Assembly (NCBI RefSeq): GCF_004123145.1 | Contig: NZ_SDKC01000001.1 | Span: forward strand, 3,133,501 to 3,197,500 | DNA from: Blautia faecicola | GTDB lineage: Bacteria; Bacillota; Clostridia; Lachnospirales; Lachnospiraceae | Direction: 5' to 3' | DNA: 64,000 nucleotides | Shown: piece after piece, positions 54,665 to 63,986 of the stretch | Numbering within the stretch: position 1 is the stretch's first letter | Layout of the letters: each line of letters opens with the position of its first letter | Translations under genes and position numbers: made by a program | Notes under the pieces: generated by a model | Databases searched by the model: none | Seen by the model: only the letters and a program-made list of their open reading frames with translations | Told to the model about the DNA's origin: nothing

Positions 54665-56495
54665 CTGCCTGTCTCCTCTGTATATATTTTTGTAATTCCA
54701 GTGTTTCTGCATTTTCCGGCGTGTATGGGATTGCAGGGATACGAATCGTGACTTTTGTTCCTTCGTCCGGTTCGCTTTCTATGAAAAGTCCATATTCTTC
54801 CCCAAACATCAACCGGATTCTGGAATGTACATTGATCACACCCACACCGGAGCCATGCTTCGGAACCTTGCTGCTATCCGTCAGAATATTTTCCAGAACT
54901 TCTTCCCGCATGCCCATGCCATTGTCTTCGATAGTGATCAGGATGTCCTCGTCCCTCTTTTCTCCGGTGACAATGATCATACCGTCATCATCCTCATCCA
55001 TGTTGCCAACACCATAATAAATGGCATTCTCCAGGATGGGCTGAATCACCAACTTAACGATGCAGTAATTTTCGATCTCTTTATCAATCCGGAATTCTGT
55101 TTTGAACCGCTCTTTATACCTGGCCAGCTGGATATTCATATAGCTTCTGCTATGCTGCAGTTCATCCTTGATGGGAATGATGGTCTTGCCCCGGGACAGG
55201 CTGACACGAAGTAATTTGGCCAGTTCAGAGATCATGCGAACCGCTGCTTCATTTTCCTGGGCTTCCACCATCCACGTGATCGACTCCAGTGTATTGTACA
55301 GAAAATGTGGATTGATCTGGCTTTGCAGAGCGTCCAGTTCGCTTTTTCTTCGTTCATTTTGCTGTTGGATGATCTCATCCATCAGTTCTTCGATCTGCTC
55401 ATAAGACTTCTGTACCGAATGTCCCAGATGGCGGATCTCGGATGAGCCGCCGATATAGATATCCGGCTTTCCTCCTGCCTCATAGGTCTTGACAGAAGCA
55501 TCCAGCTCCCGGATAGGCTTGGATATCTTTCGGGACACAAGCTGGTTTCCCTCCAAGAGCATGACCAGAAGTACCAAAATGGTGGCAAATACATAGTAGC
55601 GAAAGTTCTTATAGTTTGCCACCTGTACGCTCTCCGGCACAACACCGATCATCTTCCAGCCTGTATAGGCTACGCTTCTAACGATCACGGTCTCATTCTG
55701 ACCATTAGAACGGATCTCATAGGTTCCGTCCTCATATTTTTCCGCTTCCAGGCTATTTTCTTCAAATAATCCGCGGTTTAATTCCGTTCCTCTTGGATGA
55801 TAGATCATCTCTCCGTCCTGACTGATCAAATAATAGTAGATTCCGCCGGAGCAATCATTGATCTGTTTCATTACGTCCCTGATCACAGAATATTTCATAT
55901 CCAGCAAAAGGATACCGGTTTCCGGTATCTCTCCCTTGTTAACATCTACATACCTGCTCAGGGAAACTACCCATTGATACCGATAGGATCCATCCTCAAA
56001 CAGTTCCTGGATATGCGGTGTGGAAAAGTGTATATTTTCAATGACATCTTCCGCATTTTTAAACCATTCCTGCGTCTGTACCCTTACATTTTTCTTTTCT
56101 GCTGCCACCGGCTCCGATGCGATCAGATTTCCTTTTTGATCATACAGCGCCACACTCTGAATCTTATCAGAGTTGGTCTCATAGAGCAGACTGAACTGCT
56201 CCGAAAATTCCCGGCTGGATATATCAAACTGCTGGACTACGTTATAGTTTGCCCCATTGAGGATCTGGCGGATATCCAGCAGGTCTGCATTTAACCGGTC
56301 CACGGTAGCCTCCACGGTAGCTTCCGTGTTGTCCACTGCTGTCTTTTCCAATGCCAGCTTGAATCGATGGTAAAGCAACAATCCCATGACAATGATCGTA
56401 ACCAGCGAAATCGCCATAAGGACAGACAGAATGATCGACTGTATGTTAAATACGATATTTTTCCGGGAATCCAACCCTCTTTTCCTATATTTCAT
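54651..56495 (-). CDS. Sensor histidine kinase, YesM/LytS class
   Basis: 614 residues. TM1 near residues 18-45 and TM2 near 295-315 flank an extracellular sensor domain of about 250 residues; then a HAMP segment (SRKISKPIRELD), the His_kinase motif QSQINPHFLYNTLESITWMV with the phosphorylatable His, and a HATPase with ENAIYYGVGN, IEDNGMGM and GSGVGVINVHSRI. AAGAGGAACATGT precedes the ATG. It pairs with the response regulator gene 58 bp upstream. Confidence 0.92.
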   Translation of the reverse strand: MKYRKRGLDSRKNIVFNIQSIILSVLMAISLVTIIVMGLLLYHRFKLALEKTAVDNTEATVEATVDRLNADLLDIRQILNGANYNVVQQFDISSREFSEQFSLLYETNSDKIQSVALYDQKGNLIASEPVAAEKKNVRVQTQEWFKNAEDVIENIHFSTPHIQELFEDGSYRYQWVVSLSRYVDVNKGEIPETGILLLDMKYSVIRDVMKQINDCSGGIYYYLISQDGEMIYHPRGTELNRGLFEENSLEAEKYEDGTYEIRSNGQNETVIVRSVAYTGWKMIGVVPESVQVANYKNFRYYVFATILVLLVMLLEGNQLVSRKISKPIRELDASVKTYEAGGKPDIYIGGSSEIRHLGHSVQKSYEQIEELMDEIIQQQNERRKSELDALQSQINPHFLYNTLESITWMVEAQENEAAVRMISELAKLLRVSLSRGKTIIPIKDELQHSRSYMNIQLARYKERFKTEFRIDKEIENYCIVKLVIQPILENAIYYGVGNMDEDDDGMIIVTGEKRDEDILITIEDNGMGMREEVLENILTDSSKVPKHGSGVGVINVHSRIRLMFGEEYGLFIESEPDEGTKVTIRIPAIPYTPENAETLELQKYIQRRQADEKE

Positions 56496-56553
56496 ACATG
56501 TTCCTCTTCATCTATTCCCTTGTCTCTATATATTTCGTACCTTTTTTATGTCT

Positions 56554-58176
56554 TCATTCTTTCCGCTTTTCGCTTTGTTGTTTCCCGGAAGCTCTGTATT
56601 TGGAAGGAGAAACACCGAACTTCTTTTTGAATACATAACTGAAATAGTTGGCATCCTGATATCCGACTTTTTCTGCGATCTTATAGCTTTTTTTATCGGT
56701 GTTCAGCACCAGCTCTTCTGCCCTGTCCATCCGATAATCGGTAAGATAGGAGACAAAGGACTGGCCAGTCTCCTTTTTAAAGCTGGAGGAAAAGTAGGAG
56801 TTTGATACACCAAGATCTGCACACACATCATCCAGCGAGAGATCCGGCTCCATATATCTGTCTTTTACGATGTTCTGTGCATCGGTGATGATACGCCTGG
56901 AGGTACTGTTTCTGGTGCTTCTCAGTTTTTCGCTGATGGCAGTAGACATATTGATAATCCAGTTTGTCATGGAGTTTTCATCGAACTGGGTGACTCTTTC
57001 ATAAAGATTCTGTACATTGCCGGAAATTTCATTGAAGTCCATGGAATTATTGGCACAAAACTTGAAAAATCCGCTGACGATCTCCATGGTAGCCAGATTG
57101 TACTGGCTGATGGTGGCTGCATTCTTATGGAGCTTTTCTGTCTCTTTGATGGCTTCTTTCCGGATCTTCTCCTGATTCCCTACATGGATGGCTCGAAACA
57201 GCTCCTGCATCCTTGTTTCTTCTAAGGGAACCGCCTTTTTTGACTCTTTGGGAACGATCTCTGCGATATTGATGGCTCGTTTTGTTCCGTACAGGACACG
57301 GTAGGACACCGCCTCTCTGGCTCCCTCGTAGGAAATACTGATATCGTACAGATTGTTGCAGACAGTTCCGATCCCTGCGGTAACCGCCGCCCCCATAATT
57401 CTCCATGCCCAGCGGCAGAACCGGTCACACTTGTCCGTCAATTGAGCTATCTCATCTTCTGAATGAAGTTCCATAATCAGAATGGTATTACCCATATAGA
57501 TGAATTCCTGGCAATTACAGTTCTCCATCAGCCGCTGTTTGATCTCCCGCTCCACGGACATGGATAACAATAAGGGATTCATGCCATCCGGCACATCATT
57601 TTCCGACGTATGAAAAATGATGCAGCAAAACAAAGGTCCCTTCATATCCACCCGATAGTCCAAAAGAAATCGTTCATACTCCTCTTCTCTGACTCTCCCC
57701 TCGATCAGGGAAATAAAGAAATTGGACTGCAGCTTTGGTAATACCTCCTGGAAATAGTCTTCCAGTTTTTTTACATTTAACTTTTCTTCCCGTTCCCTGT
57801 CCAGTGTGGTTTTCAGCTTCATCAGGCTTTCTGACAGCTCGGTGGCGCTGATGGGTTTCAGCATATATTCCTTGATCTCCAGATGGACGGCCTCTTTCGC
57901 ATATTCAAATTCGTCAAAGCCGGTGCAAAGCATAATATAAATATTGGGATAGTCCCGGTTCAGTTTTCTTGCCAGCTCCAGTCCATCCATGTAAGGCATT
58001 TTAATGTCCGTCAGTACCACATCCGGCTGAAGTTTTTCCACCAGCTCCAAAGCCTTCACGCCGTTGGTGGCACTTCCCACTACGTCAAATCCCAGATCAT
58101 TCCAACGGATCTTTTTTTTCATAACATCGATGACCTCTACTTCATCATCGACAAGAATCACTTTATATTGTTCCAT
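56554..58176 (-). CDS. YesN-type response regulator (REC + AraC)
   Basis: 540 residues. The receiver domain has VILVDDEVEV and the phosphoacceptor VVLTDIKMPYMDGLELA; a middle region of about 280 residues; and a C-terminal AraC domain with LSLDDVCADLGVSNSYFSSS and YKIAEKVGYQDANYFSYVF, ending FGVSPSKYR. AGGAGG precedes the ATG. It probably activates the mgl operon and itself in response to sugar; possible binding sites are the repeats at 58246-58414. Confidence 0.92.
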   Translation of the reverse strand: MEQYKVILVDDEVEVIDVMKKKIRWNDLGFDVVGSATNGVKALELVEKLQPDVVLTDIKMPYMDGLELARKLNRDYPNIYIMLCTGFDEFEYAKEAVHLEIKEYMLKPISATELSESLMKLKTTLDREREEKLNVKKLEDYFQEVLPKLQSNFFISLIEGRVREEEYERFLLDYRVDMKGPLFCCIIFHTSENDVPDGMNPLLLSMSVEREIKQRLMENCNCQEFIYMGNTILIMELHSEDEIAQLTDKCDRFCRWAWRIMGAAVTAGIGTVCNNLYDISISYEGAREAVSYRVLYGTKRAINIAEIVPKESKKAVPLEETRMQELFRAIHVGNQEKIRKEAIKETEKLHKNAATISQYNLATMEIVSGFFKFCANNSMDFNEISGNVQNLYERVTQFDENSMTNWIINMSTAISEKLRSTRNSTSRRIITDAQNIVKDRYMEPDLSLDDVCADLGVSNSYFSSSFKKETGQSFVSYLTDYRMDRAEELVLNTDKKSYKIAEKVGYQDANYFSYVFKKKFGVSPSKYRASGKQQSEKRKE

Positions 58177-58245
58177 CCTTATCCTCCTGTTTTCCGGAGC
58201 ATATTATTGTTCTTTCATTATAGCAGAAGATTGCTCTCTGCTGAA

Positions 58246-58414
58246 TGAATAGTTACAAAAATTTTGTAACTATTCAGAGCCCCATCTCGATTCCGCTTAC
58301 GCTGCATCTCGATGTTGCTTCTCGCCATATGAAATTTCAGAAAAATAGCTCATTCATGTAAACATGATTCGCAATTTTTCTTCCATTTCGCATGGCTCTG
58401 AATAGTTACAAATT
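58246..58414. repeat. Nested palindromes built on TGAATAGTTACAAA
   Basis: TGAATAGTTACAAAA (58246-58260), one base, TTTTGTAACTATTCA (58262-58276): a perfect 31-nt palindrome. A third copy of the half-site, in GGCTCTGAATAGTTACAAA, is at 58394-58412 and pairs with the right arm (58264-58282) to form a stem of about 20 bp around a 110-nt loop. It lies in the 321-bp gap upstream of the response regulator gene and downstream of mglC. Confidence 0.75.
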
Positions 58415-58430
58415 TGCCAAAACAGAATAA

Positions 58431-58470
58431 AAGACCGCCCATGTCATCCATCGGATGACCGGGCTGTCTT
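58431..58470 (-). terminator. Terminator of the mgl operon
   Basis: AAGACCGCCC (58431-58440) pairs with GGGCTGTCTT (58461-58470), with an inner TCATCC/GGATGA stem, and the minus strand continues into TTTTATT. It is 28 bp past the mglC stop. Confidence 0.85.
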
Positions 58471-58497
58471 ATATTCTGTCTGTTTCAATATATTTTA

Positions 58498-60156
58498 TTA
58501 TTTTTTCTGTACATATTTCAGACAGTCAAGTGTTACGGCTGCCAGGATGATGATACCTTCAAAGATGAACTGAAGGTTGGTATCAATACCCAGAATCGTC
58601 AGGGAGTATGTAAGGGAGGTAAAGATCAATACACCGGTTACTACTCCGGAGATCTTACCGATACCACCGGTAAAGGATACACCACCAACTACGCAGGCTG
58701 CGATAGCATCCATATCCCATCCCTGTCCATAAGCTGCACTACCGGAACCAACCATACGGTTACATTCCAGCCAGGAACCAAATCCGTACAGGATACCTGC
58801 CAGAATAAATGCTCCCATAGTTACTTTGAATACAGAGATACCAGATACTGCTGCAGCTTCCGGGTTTCCACCTACCGCATACAGGTTTTTACCAAATGTT
58901 GTTTTGTTCCAGATAAACCATACAATGATAACTGCTGCAACTGCCCACAGAATGATGGTCGGGAATTTGCCGATCTGCGGGATGAAGGTATTCGGGATCG
59001 CAGAATCAATTGCACCGAAAGATACACCCTTAGTAGCATAAGTAACCAGACCAAAGATGATCAGCATGTTAGCCATTGTAGAGATAAACGGATGCATCTT
59101 GAATCTTGCCATGAAGAAACCGGCAATCATGGAAAATACAGTTGTAAAGATTACACACATCAACAGTGCGAACAGTGCTTTCGCTGTGGAAGGCATGGTA
59201 GAGAAATCAAATACCTGTCCGAATACGGCACCTGTATTGATTCCGTTATGCATGATAATGGTTGCCGTAACCATACCCATACCAACCATACGTCCTACGG
59301 AAAGGTCGGTACCTGTTAACAGGATCAGACCGGCAACACCAAGTGCAAGGAACATACGCGGCGATGCCTGCTGTAAGATATTCAGGATGTTGGTAACTGT
59401 CAGCAGCTGTGTATTTTTGACGATTGGTGTGATGATACACAGTCCGATAAAGATCAGGATGATTACGATATACAGACCATTTTTGTACAGGAACTGGGAT
59501 AAATTGAAGGAATATCTGTAATTTTCCAGTTTCTGTTCTCTCTGCTGAAGGAATGTGAACTTGGAGGTTCTCAGCAGATCGATCAGATGATATTTATGCA
59601 TGAATGCATCATGTCTTCTGTCTTTGATCTCCTGAATTTTGGATTCGTGAGCCATCTGTGCGTCAAACAGTTTGTTTTTGAACACATATTTCTCAGCCTT
59701 GATATCTTCTGCATCTTTCAGAGAAGCAATCTTTTTCTGGTGCTCGCTCTTCAGATCTGCTTTGACTTTCTCATATCTGCTGTTTTCTTCTGCTTTTGCA
59801 GCTTTGCAGCTGTTGTTTACTACATCGTAGTAATCTTTCTTGTAGTGTTTCGCCAGATAGTCCTCAGCTTCTGCAACCAGCTTTTTGATTTCTTCTTTGT
59901 TGGCTGTTTCTACTTTTTTTGCACTTTCCAGCTCTTTTTTACTGTTTTCAATAATCTTATCTCTCTGGATTTTGGATAAGTTCTTATTTTCTTTTGCGAT
60001 AGCGATCTGGTTTTTCAGATCGTTCACTTTATCAGATCCGTCTACGCGTAATGCATCGATTTTTTTCTGGATCTTTTCCACATATTCATCGATCGGTTTC
60101 AAAAGTTTTGCTTCTTCTTCAGCCGAAATAATAACGCTGTTTTCTGCCATTTCCAA
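58498..60156 (-). CDS. mglC: Galactose/methylgalactoside ABC transporter permease with cytoplasmic coiled-coil extension
   Basis: 552 residues, against about 336 in E. coli MglC. Residues 1-215 form a highly charged helical/coiled-coil region (EEYV... KELESAKKVETANKEEIKKL; KSEHQKKIASLKDAEDIKAE) without an E. coli counterpart; the MglC core starts near 220 (YKNGLYIVIILIFIGLCII) with ASPRMFLALGVAGLILLTGTD, GGNPEAAAVSGIS and CVVGGVSFTGGIG. It lies 11 nt after mglA. The extension may contact MglA or form a regulatory docking site; no known domain was recognised. Confidence 0.9.
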   Translation of the reverse strand: MEMAENSVIISAEEEAKLLKPIDEYVEKIQKKIDALRVDGSDKVNDLKNQIAIAKENKNLSKIQRDKIIENSKKELESAKKVETANKEEIKKLVAEAEDYLAKHYKKDYYDVVNNSCKAAKAEENSRYEKVKADLKSEHQKKIASLKDAEDIKAEKYVFKNKLFDAQMAHESKIQEIKDRRHDAFMHKYHLIDLLRTSKFTFLQQREQKLENYRYSFNLSQFLYKNGLYIVIILIFIGLCIITPIVKNTQLLTVTNILNILQQASPRMFLALGVAGLILLTGTDLSVGRMVGMGMVTATIIMHNGINTGAVFGQVFDFSTMPSTAKALFALLMCVIFTTVFSMIAGFFMARFKMHPFISTMANMLIIFGLVTYATKGVSFGAIDSAIPNTFIPQIGKFPTIILWAVAAVIIVWFIWNKTTFGKNLYAVGGNPEAAAVSGISVFKVTMGAFILAGILYGFGSWLECNRMVGSGSAAYGQGWDMDAIAACVVGGVSFTGGIGKISGVVTGVLIFTSLTYSLTILGIDTNLQFIFEGIIILAAVTLDCLKYVQKK

Positions 60157-60167
60157 TTTCCCTCCTG

Positions 60168-61676
60168 TTACAGATATTTAGCACTGAGTCTCAATAATTC
60201 TTCCTGGTTTGTTTCTTTTGTGTTTACGATTCCGGCAAGGCGTCCGTTAGACATAACACCGATTCGGTTGGTAATACCAAGAATTTCCGGCATCTCGGAA
60301 GAAACAACGATGATTGTTTTTCCCTGTTTCGCCATATTGATGATCAGTTCATAGATTTCATATTTTGCTCCGACGTCAATTCCTCGTGTCGGATCATCCA
60401 TCATGAATACGCTTGGTGAACGCTCCAGCCATTTACCGAAGATGACTTTCTGCTGATTACCACCGGAAAGATTGGCGATCATATCATCCGGTCCCATACA
60501 TTTTGTATGCATGATCTTGATTTCTTCAGCTGTTGCACGTACCATCTTATCATGTGATAATGCGATTCCGCTCTTATAATGATTCATATTCGCAATGGTG
60601 GTATTGAATGTAATATCGCCTTTCAGGAACAGGCCATTGGCTTTTCTTTCCTCTGTAATCAGAGCAAATCCGTGATCCATAGCATCCTTCGGAGATGAGA
60701 AGTTCAGCATCTTTCCGTCATATACGATATTTCCTTCTGCTCTTGTACGAATTCCGAAGATCGTCTCAAGAAGCTCGGTACGACCGGCACCAACCAGACC
60801 ATAGAATCCGAAGATTTCTCCTTTTTTGATATCAAAAGAGATGTTCTGCAGTTTTGGTGCATATTTTGTTGATATATTCTGTACCGAGAGAATAGTTTCT
60901 CCCGGTGTATTGTCTACAGGTGGAAATCTGTTATCCAGAGAACGTCCAACCATGGCGGCGATCAGTTCATTCATATCTGTTTCTGTACTCGGCTTGGTCA
61001 TGACCAGACTTCCGTCTCGCAGTACTGATATTTCATCACAGATTTCAAATATTTCATCCATTTTATGTGAAATGTAAATCAGAGAAATTCCCTGAGCCTT
61101 CAGCTGACGCATCATCTTAAAAAGTTTTTCAACCTCCGGTGCAGTCAGAGATGAGGTAGGCTCATCCAGTACGATGACTTTGGAATGATAGGAAATTGCT
61201 TTGGCAATCTCACACATCTGTCTCTGAGATACAGACATTTTCTTCATTGGCTGTGTCAGATCAACTGTGATTCCCAGCTTTCTGAACAGGTCTGATGTTT
61301 CTTTTTTCATTCTTCCTTCGTCGACAACCCCAACGGAATTCTTCGGGTATCTTCCAAGGAACATGTTGTCTACAACACTTCTTTCAAGACACTGGTTCAA
61401 CTCCTGGTGTACCATTGCCACCCCGTTCTCCAGTGCATCCTTTGGTCCGGAGAAGTTTACTTCTTTTCCGTCCAGTACGATGGTTCCTTCATCTTTCTGA
61501 TAGGTTCCAAAGAGGCATTTCATCATTGTCGATTTTCCGGCACCGTTTTCACCCATCAGTCCCATAATGGTTCCAGGTTTGACATTCATACTAATATGTT
61601 TCAAAACCTTATTTCTACCGAATGATTTGCTCATGCCGTTAATCGATAAGATATATTTGTTCTTATCTTCTTTCAT
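60168..61676 (-). CDS. mglA: Sugar ABC transporter ATPase (MglA/RbsA type)
   Basis: 502 residues with two ATPase halves. First Walker A GLMGENGAGKSTMMK, signature VSQRQMCEIAK, Walker B KVIVLDEPTSSL; the second half has a degenerate Walker A (GLVGAGRTELLE), signature LSGGNQQKVIFGKWL and VFMMDDPTRGIDVG. Typical of CUT2 transporters. Operon order mglB-mglA-mglC. Confidence 0.95.
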   Translation of the reverse strand: MKEDKNKYILSINGMSKSFGRNKVLKHISMNVKPGTIMGLMGENGAGKSTMMKCLFGTYQKDEGTIVLDGKEVNFSGPKDALENGVAMVHQELNQCLERSVVDNMFLGRYPKNSVGVVDEGRMKKETSDLFRKLGITVDLTQPMKKMSVSQRQMCEIAKAISYHSKVIVLDEPTSSLTAPEVEKLFKMMRQLKAQGISLIYISHKMDEIFEICDEISVLRDGSLVMTKPSTETDMNELIAAMVGRSLDNRFPPVDNTPGETILSVQNISTKYAPKLQNISFDIKKGEIFGFYGLVGAGRTELLETIFGIRTRAEGNIVYDGKMLNFSSPKDAMDHGFALITEERKANGLFLKGDITFNTTIANMNHYKSGIALSHDKMVRATAEEIKIMHTKCMGPDDMIANLSGGNQQKVIFGKWLERSPSVFMMDDPTRGIDVGAKYEIYELIINMAKQGKTIIVVSSEMPEILGITNRIGVMSNGRLAGIVNTKETNQEELLRLSAKYL

Positions 61677-61766
61677 AGCTGCGCTTCCTTTTCTTAGTAA
61701 AGAAGGGTATCATCGCTGACACCCCTCTGTAATTTCATCAATTTACGCTTTTATTCTGTCTCTGAA

Positions 61767-63089
61767 TTATTTGGAGAGAAGTGATGTGTATGCTGCTGCA
61801 TTATCGGTCTTAACCATGTTAATCGCGAAAGCATCATACTCGCTTGGGTTTCCAAGACGGTTGGTGATATTGGACTCTGTCTGTCCATCTCCACCGATGT
61901 AATCTACGTTCAGGTTCAGCAGATCATCATAGTTCTCCAGCAGTGGCTGGTATGTAGAACTCAGGAAGTTATCAGATGCATTGTAGATATCCAGCCATAC
62001 TTTTTTGGATGGGCTCTTGCTTTCATCCAGCTGGTTAGCAACTTTGTCATAAACCTTTGTGGAATCTGTGAAATCGTTGTAGTTATCGGCTGTTACAGCA
62101 ATATTTAATGCGTAGTAAGATCTATCTTCTTCGCTGTATCTGTAATCTTCACCTTCTGTCAGGCAGTTACCTGCTTCATCAGCTGTACCGATACCTGTAT
62201 CGATGTCTACACCGTCCAGTGCGTTACGCAGAACTCTCAGTGTCAGATAAGCCTGAACGTCTGCATGCTGAGAAATTGTTCCGCCGTATCCTTCACCGAT
62301 TGCTGCTACAGCATCGCTGTTTGCATCGTAACCGAAGGTAGGAACTTTGTTGTCTTTCGCCCATGCATTGAACATTGACATTCCCATACCATCGTTGTTG
62401 GAAACTACAACATCGATCTGGTCACCGAAGGAAGCTGTCCATGTTCCGATCGCATTACCGGCTGTTGCAGCATCCCATGTTGCACCTGCTGAGTTTTTCA
62501 TTTCCTGAGAAGCCAGCTCACGGATGGTATATGTCTTTCCGTCTACATCCAGAGTCGCATCCTGCACAACTTTTGCTTTTCCGTCTACGTTTGTTCCAGC
62601 TGGTGTAGAATCTACTCCACCGTCTGCATCTACACCTGTTCCAAGTGCGGAACGAACACCACGTGTACGAGCGATAGAATCATTATGTCCGATATCACCG
62701 ATTGCCAGAACGTATCCGATCACGCCGTCACCGTTTCTGTCAATAGTGTCTGCATTTTCTTTGATGTAATCCAGAACCATCTGACCCTGCAGTTCAGCAC
62801 CCTGGTTTGCATCGAAACCTACGTAATAAGTATTTTCGTTGAAGTTCAGAGCTTCTTTGTCCAGTTCGCCGGTAGCACTGCTGGATGGCTGACGGTTGAA
62901 CCAGCACAGAGGTTTATCTTTGTTTTCTACAGTTCCGTCTGCTGATGCAGCAGAATCTGTTGCTTCTGTTGCTTCTGTTTTTTCTGTTGTTTTTGTAGAG
63001 TCTGCGGACTCTGATGTTGATCCGCCACAGCCAACCATAGATAATGCCATAGCTGCTGCCATAATTGCTGCTAATGCTTTTCTTTTCAT
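61767..63089 (-). CDS. mglB: Galactose-binding lipoprotein, apparently circularly permuted MglB
   Basis: 440 residues from the ATG at 63089 (GGGAGGAACAAAA upstream). Signal peptide with lipobox Cys21, a Thr/Ser/Glu linker to about residue 57, then sequence that begins in the middle of a normal MglB: LCWFNRQPSSSA (61-72), YYVGFDANQGAELQGQ, IGDIGHNDSIARTRG, VSNNDGMGM, FGYDANSDAV, YYALNIAVTADNYNDF (325-340; normally the C-terminus). After a short linker comes KKVWLDIYNASDNFLSS (362-378) ... DAFAINMVKTDNAAAY (419-434), which corresponds to the normal N-terminus. Sugar-contact residues are all present in the new order. It serves the MglA/MglC transporter. Confidence 0.88.
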   Translation of the reverse strand: MKRKALAAIMAAAMALSMVGCGGSTSESADSTKTTEKTEATEATDSAASADGTVENKDKPLCWFNRQPSSSATGELDKEALNFNENTYYVGFDANQGAELQGQMVLDYIKENADTIDRNGDGVIGYVLAIGDIGHNDSIARTRGVRSALGTGVDADGGVDSTPAGTNVDGKAKVVQDATLDVDGKTYTIRELASQEMKNSAGATWDAATAGNAIGTWTASFGDQIDVVVSNNDGMGMSMFNAWAKDNKVPTFGYDANSDAVAAIGEGYGGTISQHADVQAYLTLRVLRNALDGVDIDTGIGTADEAGNCLTEGEDYRYSEEDRSYYALNIAVTADNYNDFTDSTKVYDKVANQLDESKSPSKKVWLDIYNASDNFLSSTYQPLLENYDDLLNLNVDYIGGDGQTESNITNRLGNPSEYDAFAINMVKTDNAAAYTSLLSK

Positions 63090-63156
63090 TTTTGTTCCTC
63101 CCGTTTTCCTGTTTGTTGATTTTGCCGGATTTGCTTCGTTCCCGGCTGATGAATTC

Positions 63157-63162
63157 ATTATA
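63157..63162 (-). promoter_or_regulatory. Probable -10 box of the mgl operon
   Basis: TATAAT on the minus strand, about 70 nt before the mglB ATG. The -35 region is poor (T-rich), as expected for an activator-dependent promoter. The remaining gap to 63370 has no further feature. Confidence 0.5.
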
Positions 63163-63370
63163 ATCACAAGAGTCTTGAAAAAAAATAGAATTTTTTTTGA
63201 TAAGTTATTGAAATTTTTAGTTATTTCATAAATAGGACTCTATAAATTTTCAGATGGCGCGGAAAAATTATCCTGACACAAGTGATAGTGCAGCTTTTCT
63301 GTTTTTCCGGTAATATAATCATAGATAACGGTGTACTACAGGATTATGTAAGCTGAGAGGGGGATTGTGT

Positions 63371-63871
63371 ATGAAAAACAAATCGAGGAAAACAGGACAC
63401 TTTATAGGTGAGGTACTAATAGGTCTTTTATTCCTGTTTGCAGTTGTAGGGTTGTTTTTATGGAGTGTTAACAGAATTGTATCCAGCATAGAATATAAGA
63501 AATCAGCGGATGTTCGAACGGTCACAGCCCGTGTTATCGATTATGACATAAAGAGTTCGGACGACGAATATGACGATTACGACGAGTATGTGACGAAGCT
63601 TTCGTATGAAGTGGATGGAATAAAATATACAGGGAAACGTACCTACTACCGGGAAGTCAGCATAGGCGAAGAAAAAAATGTCGAAGTTTATCTGACACCA
63701 ACAGGCAAATACAAAATGAAAGGTGACGACGACCCTTTAACGTTCCTTCTGGCCTGTATAGGAATTCCGGCAGGCCTTCTTCTTACATTTATCGGAGGCA
63801 GGGTTCTTGTACAAATAATTGTCGGCCACTTTAAGAAGCCAACAGGGGCAGACGAGGAAAGAATCGAATAA
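63371..63871 (+). CDS. DUF3592-like membrane protein
   Basis: 166 residues with GAGAGGGGG upstream of the ATG. A membrane helix near residues 15-35, an extracytoplasmic beta-rich domain (VRTVTARVIDYDIKSS ... KLSYEVDGIKYTGKRTY ... VEVYLTPTGKYKM) in the DUF3592 pattern, a second helix (LTFLLACIGIPAGLLLTFIG) and a short charged tail. Function unknown; stands alone. Confidence 0.75.
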   Translation: MKNKSRKTGHFIGEVLIGLLFLFAVVGLFLWSVNRIVSSIEYKKSADVRTVTARVIDYDIKSSDDEYDDYDEYVTKLSYEVDGIKYTGKRTYYREVSIGEEKNVEVYLTPTGKYKMKGDDDPLTFLLACIGIPAGLLLTFIGGRVLVQIIVGHFKKPTGADEERIE

Positions 63872-63947
63872 ATCGCAGCTCATGGATAACATCCTTTCCT
63901 GAAACATGCCCCTGGTTCCACAAAATTTTTTAAAACAATACATAAGC

Positions 63948-63986
63948 AACGGGCTGAATAGCAGAAGATGCCATTCAGCCCGTTTT
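63948..63986 (+). terminator. Rho-independent terminator
   Basis: AACGGGCTGAAT (63948-63959) and ATTCAGCCCGTT (63973-63984), followed by TTC. It follows the DUF3592-like gene by about 75 nt. Confidence 0.8.
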
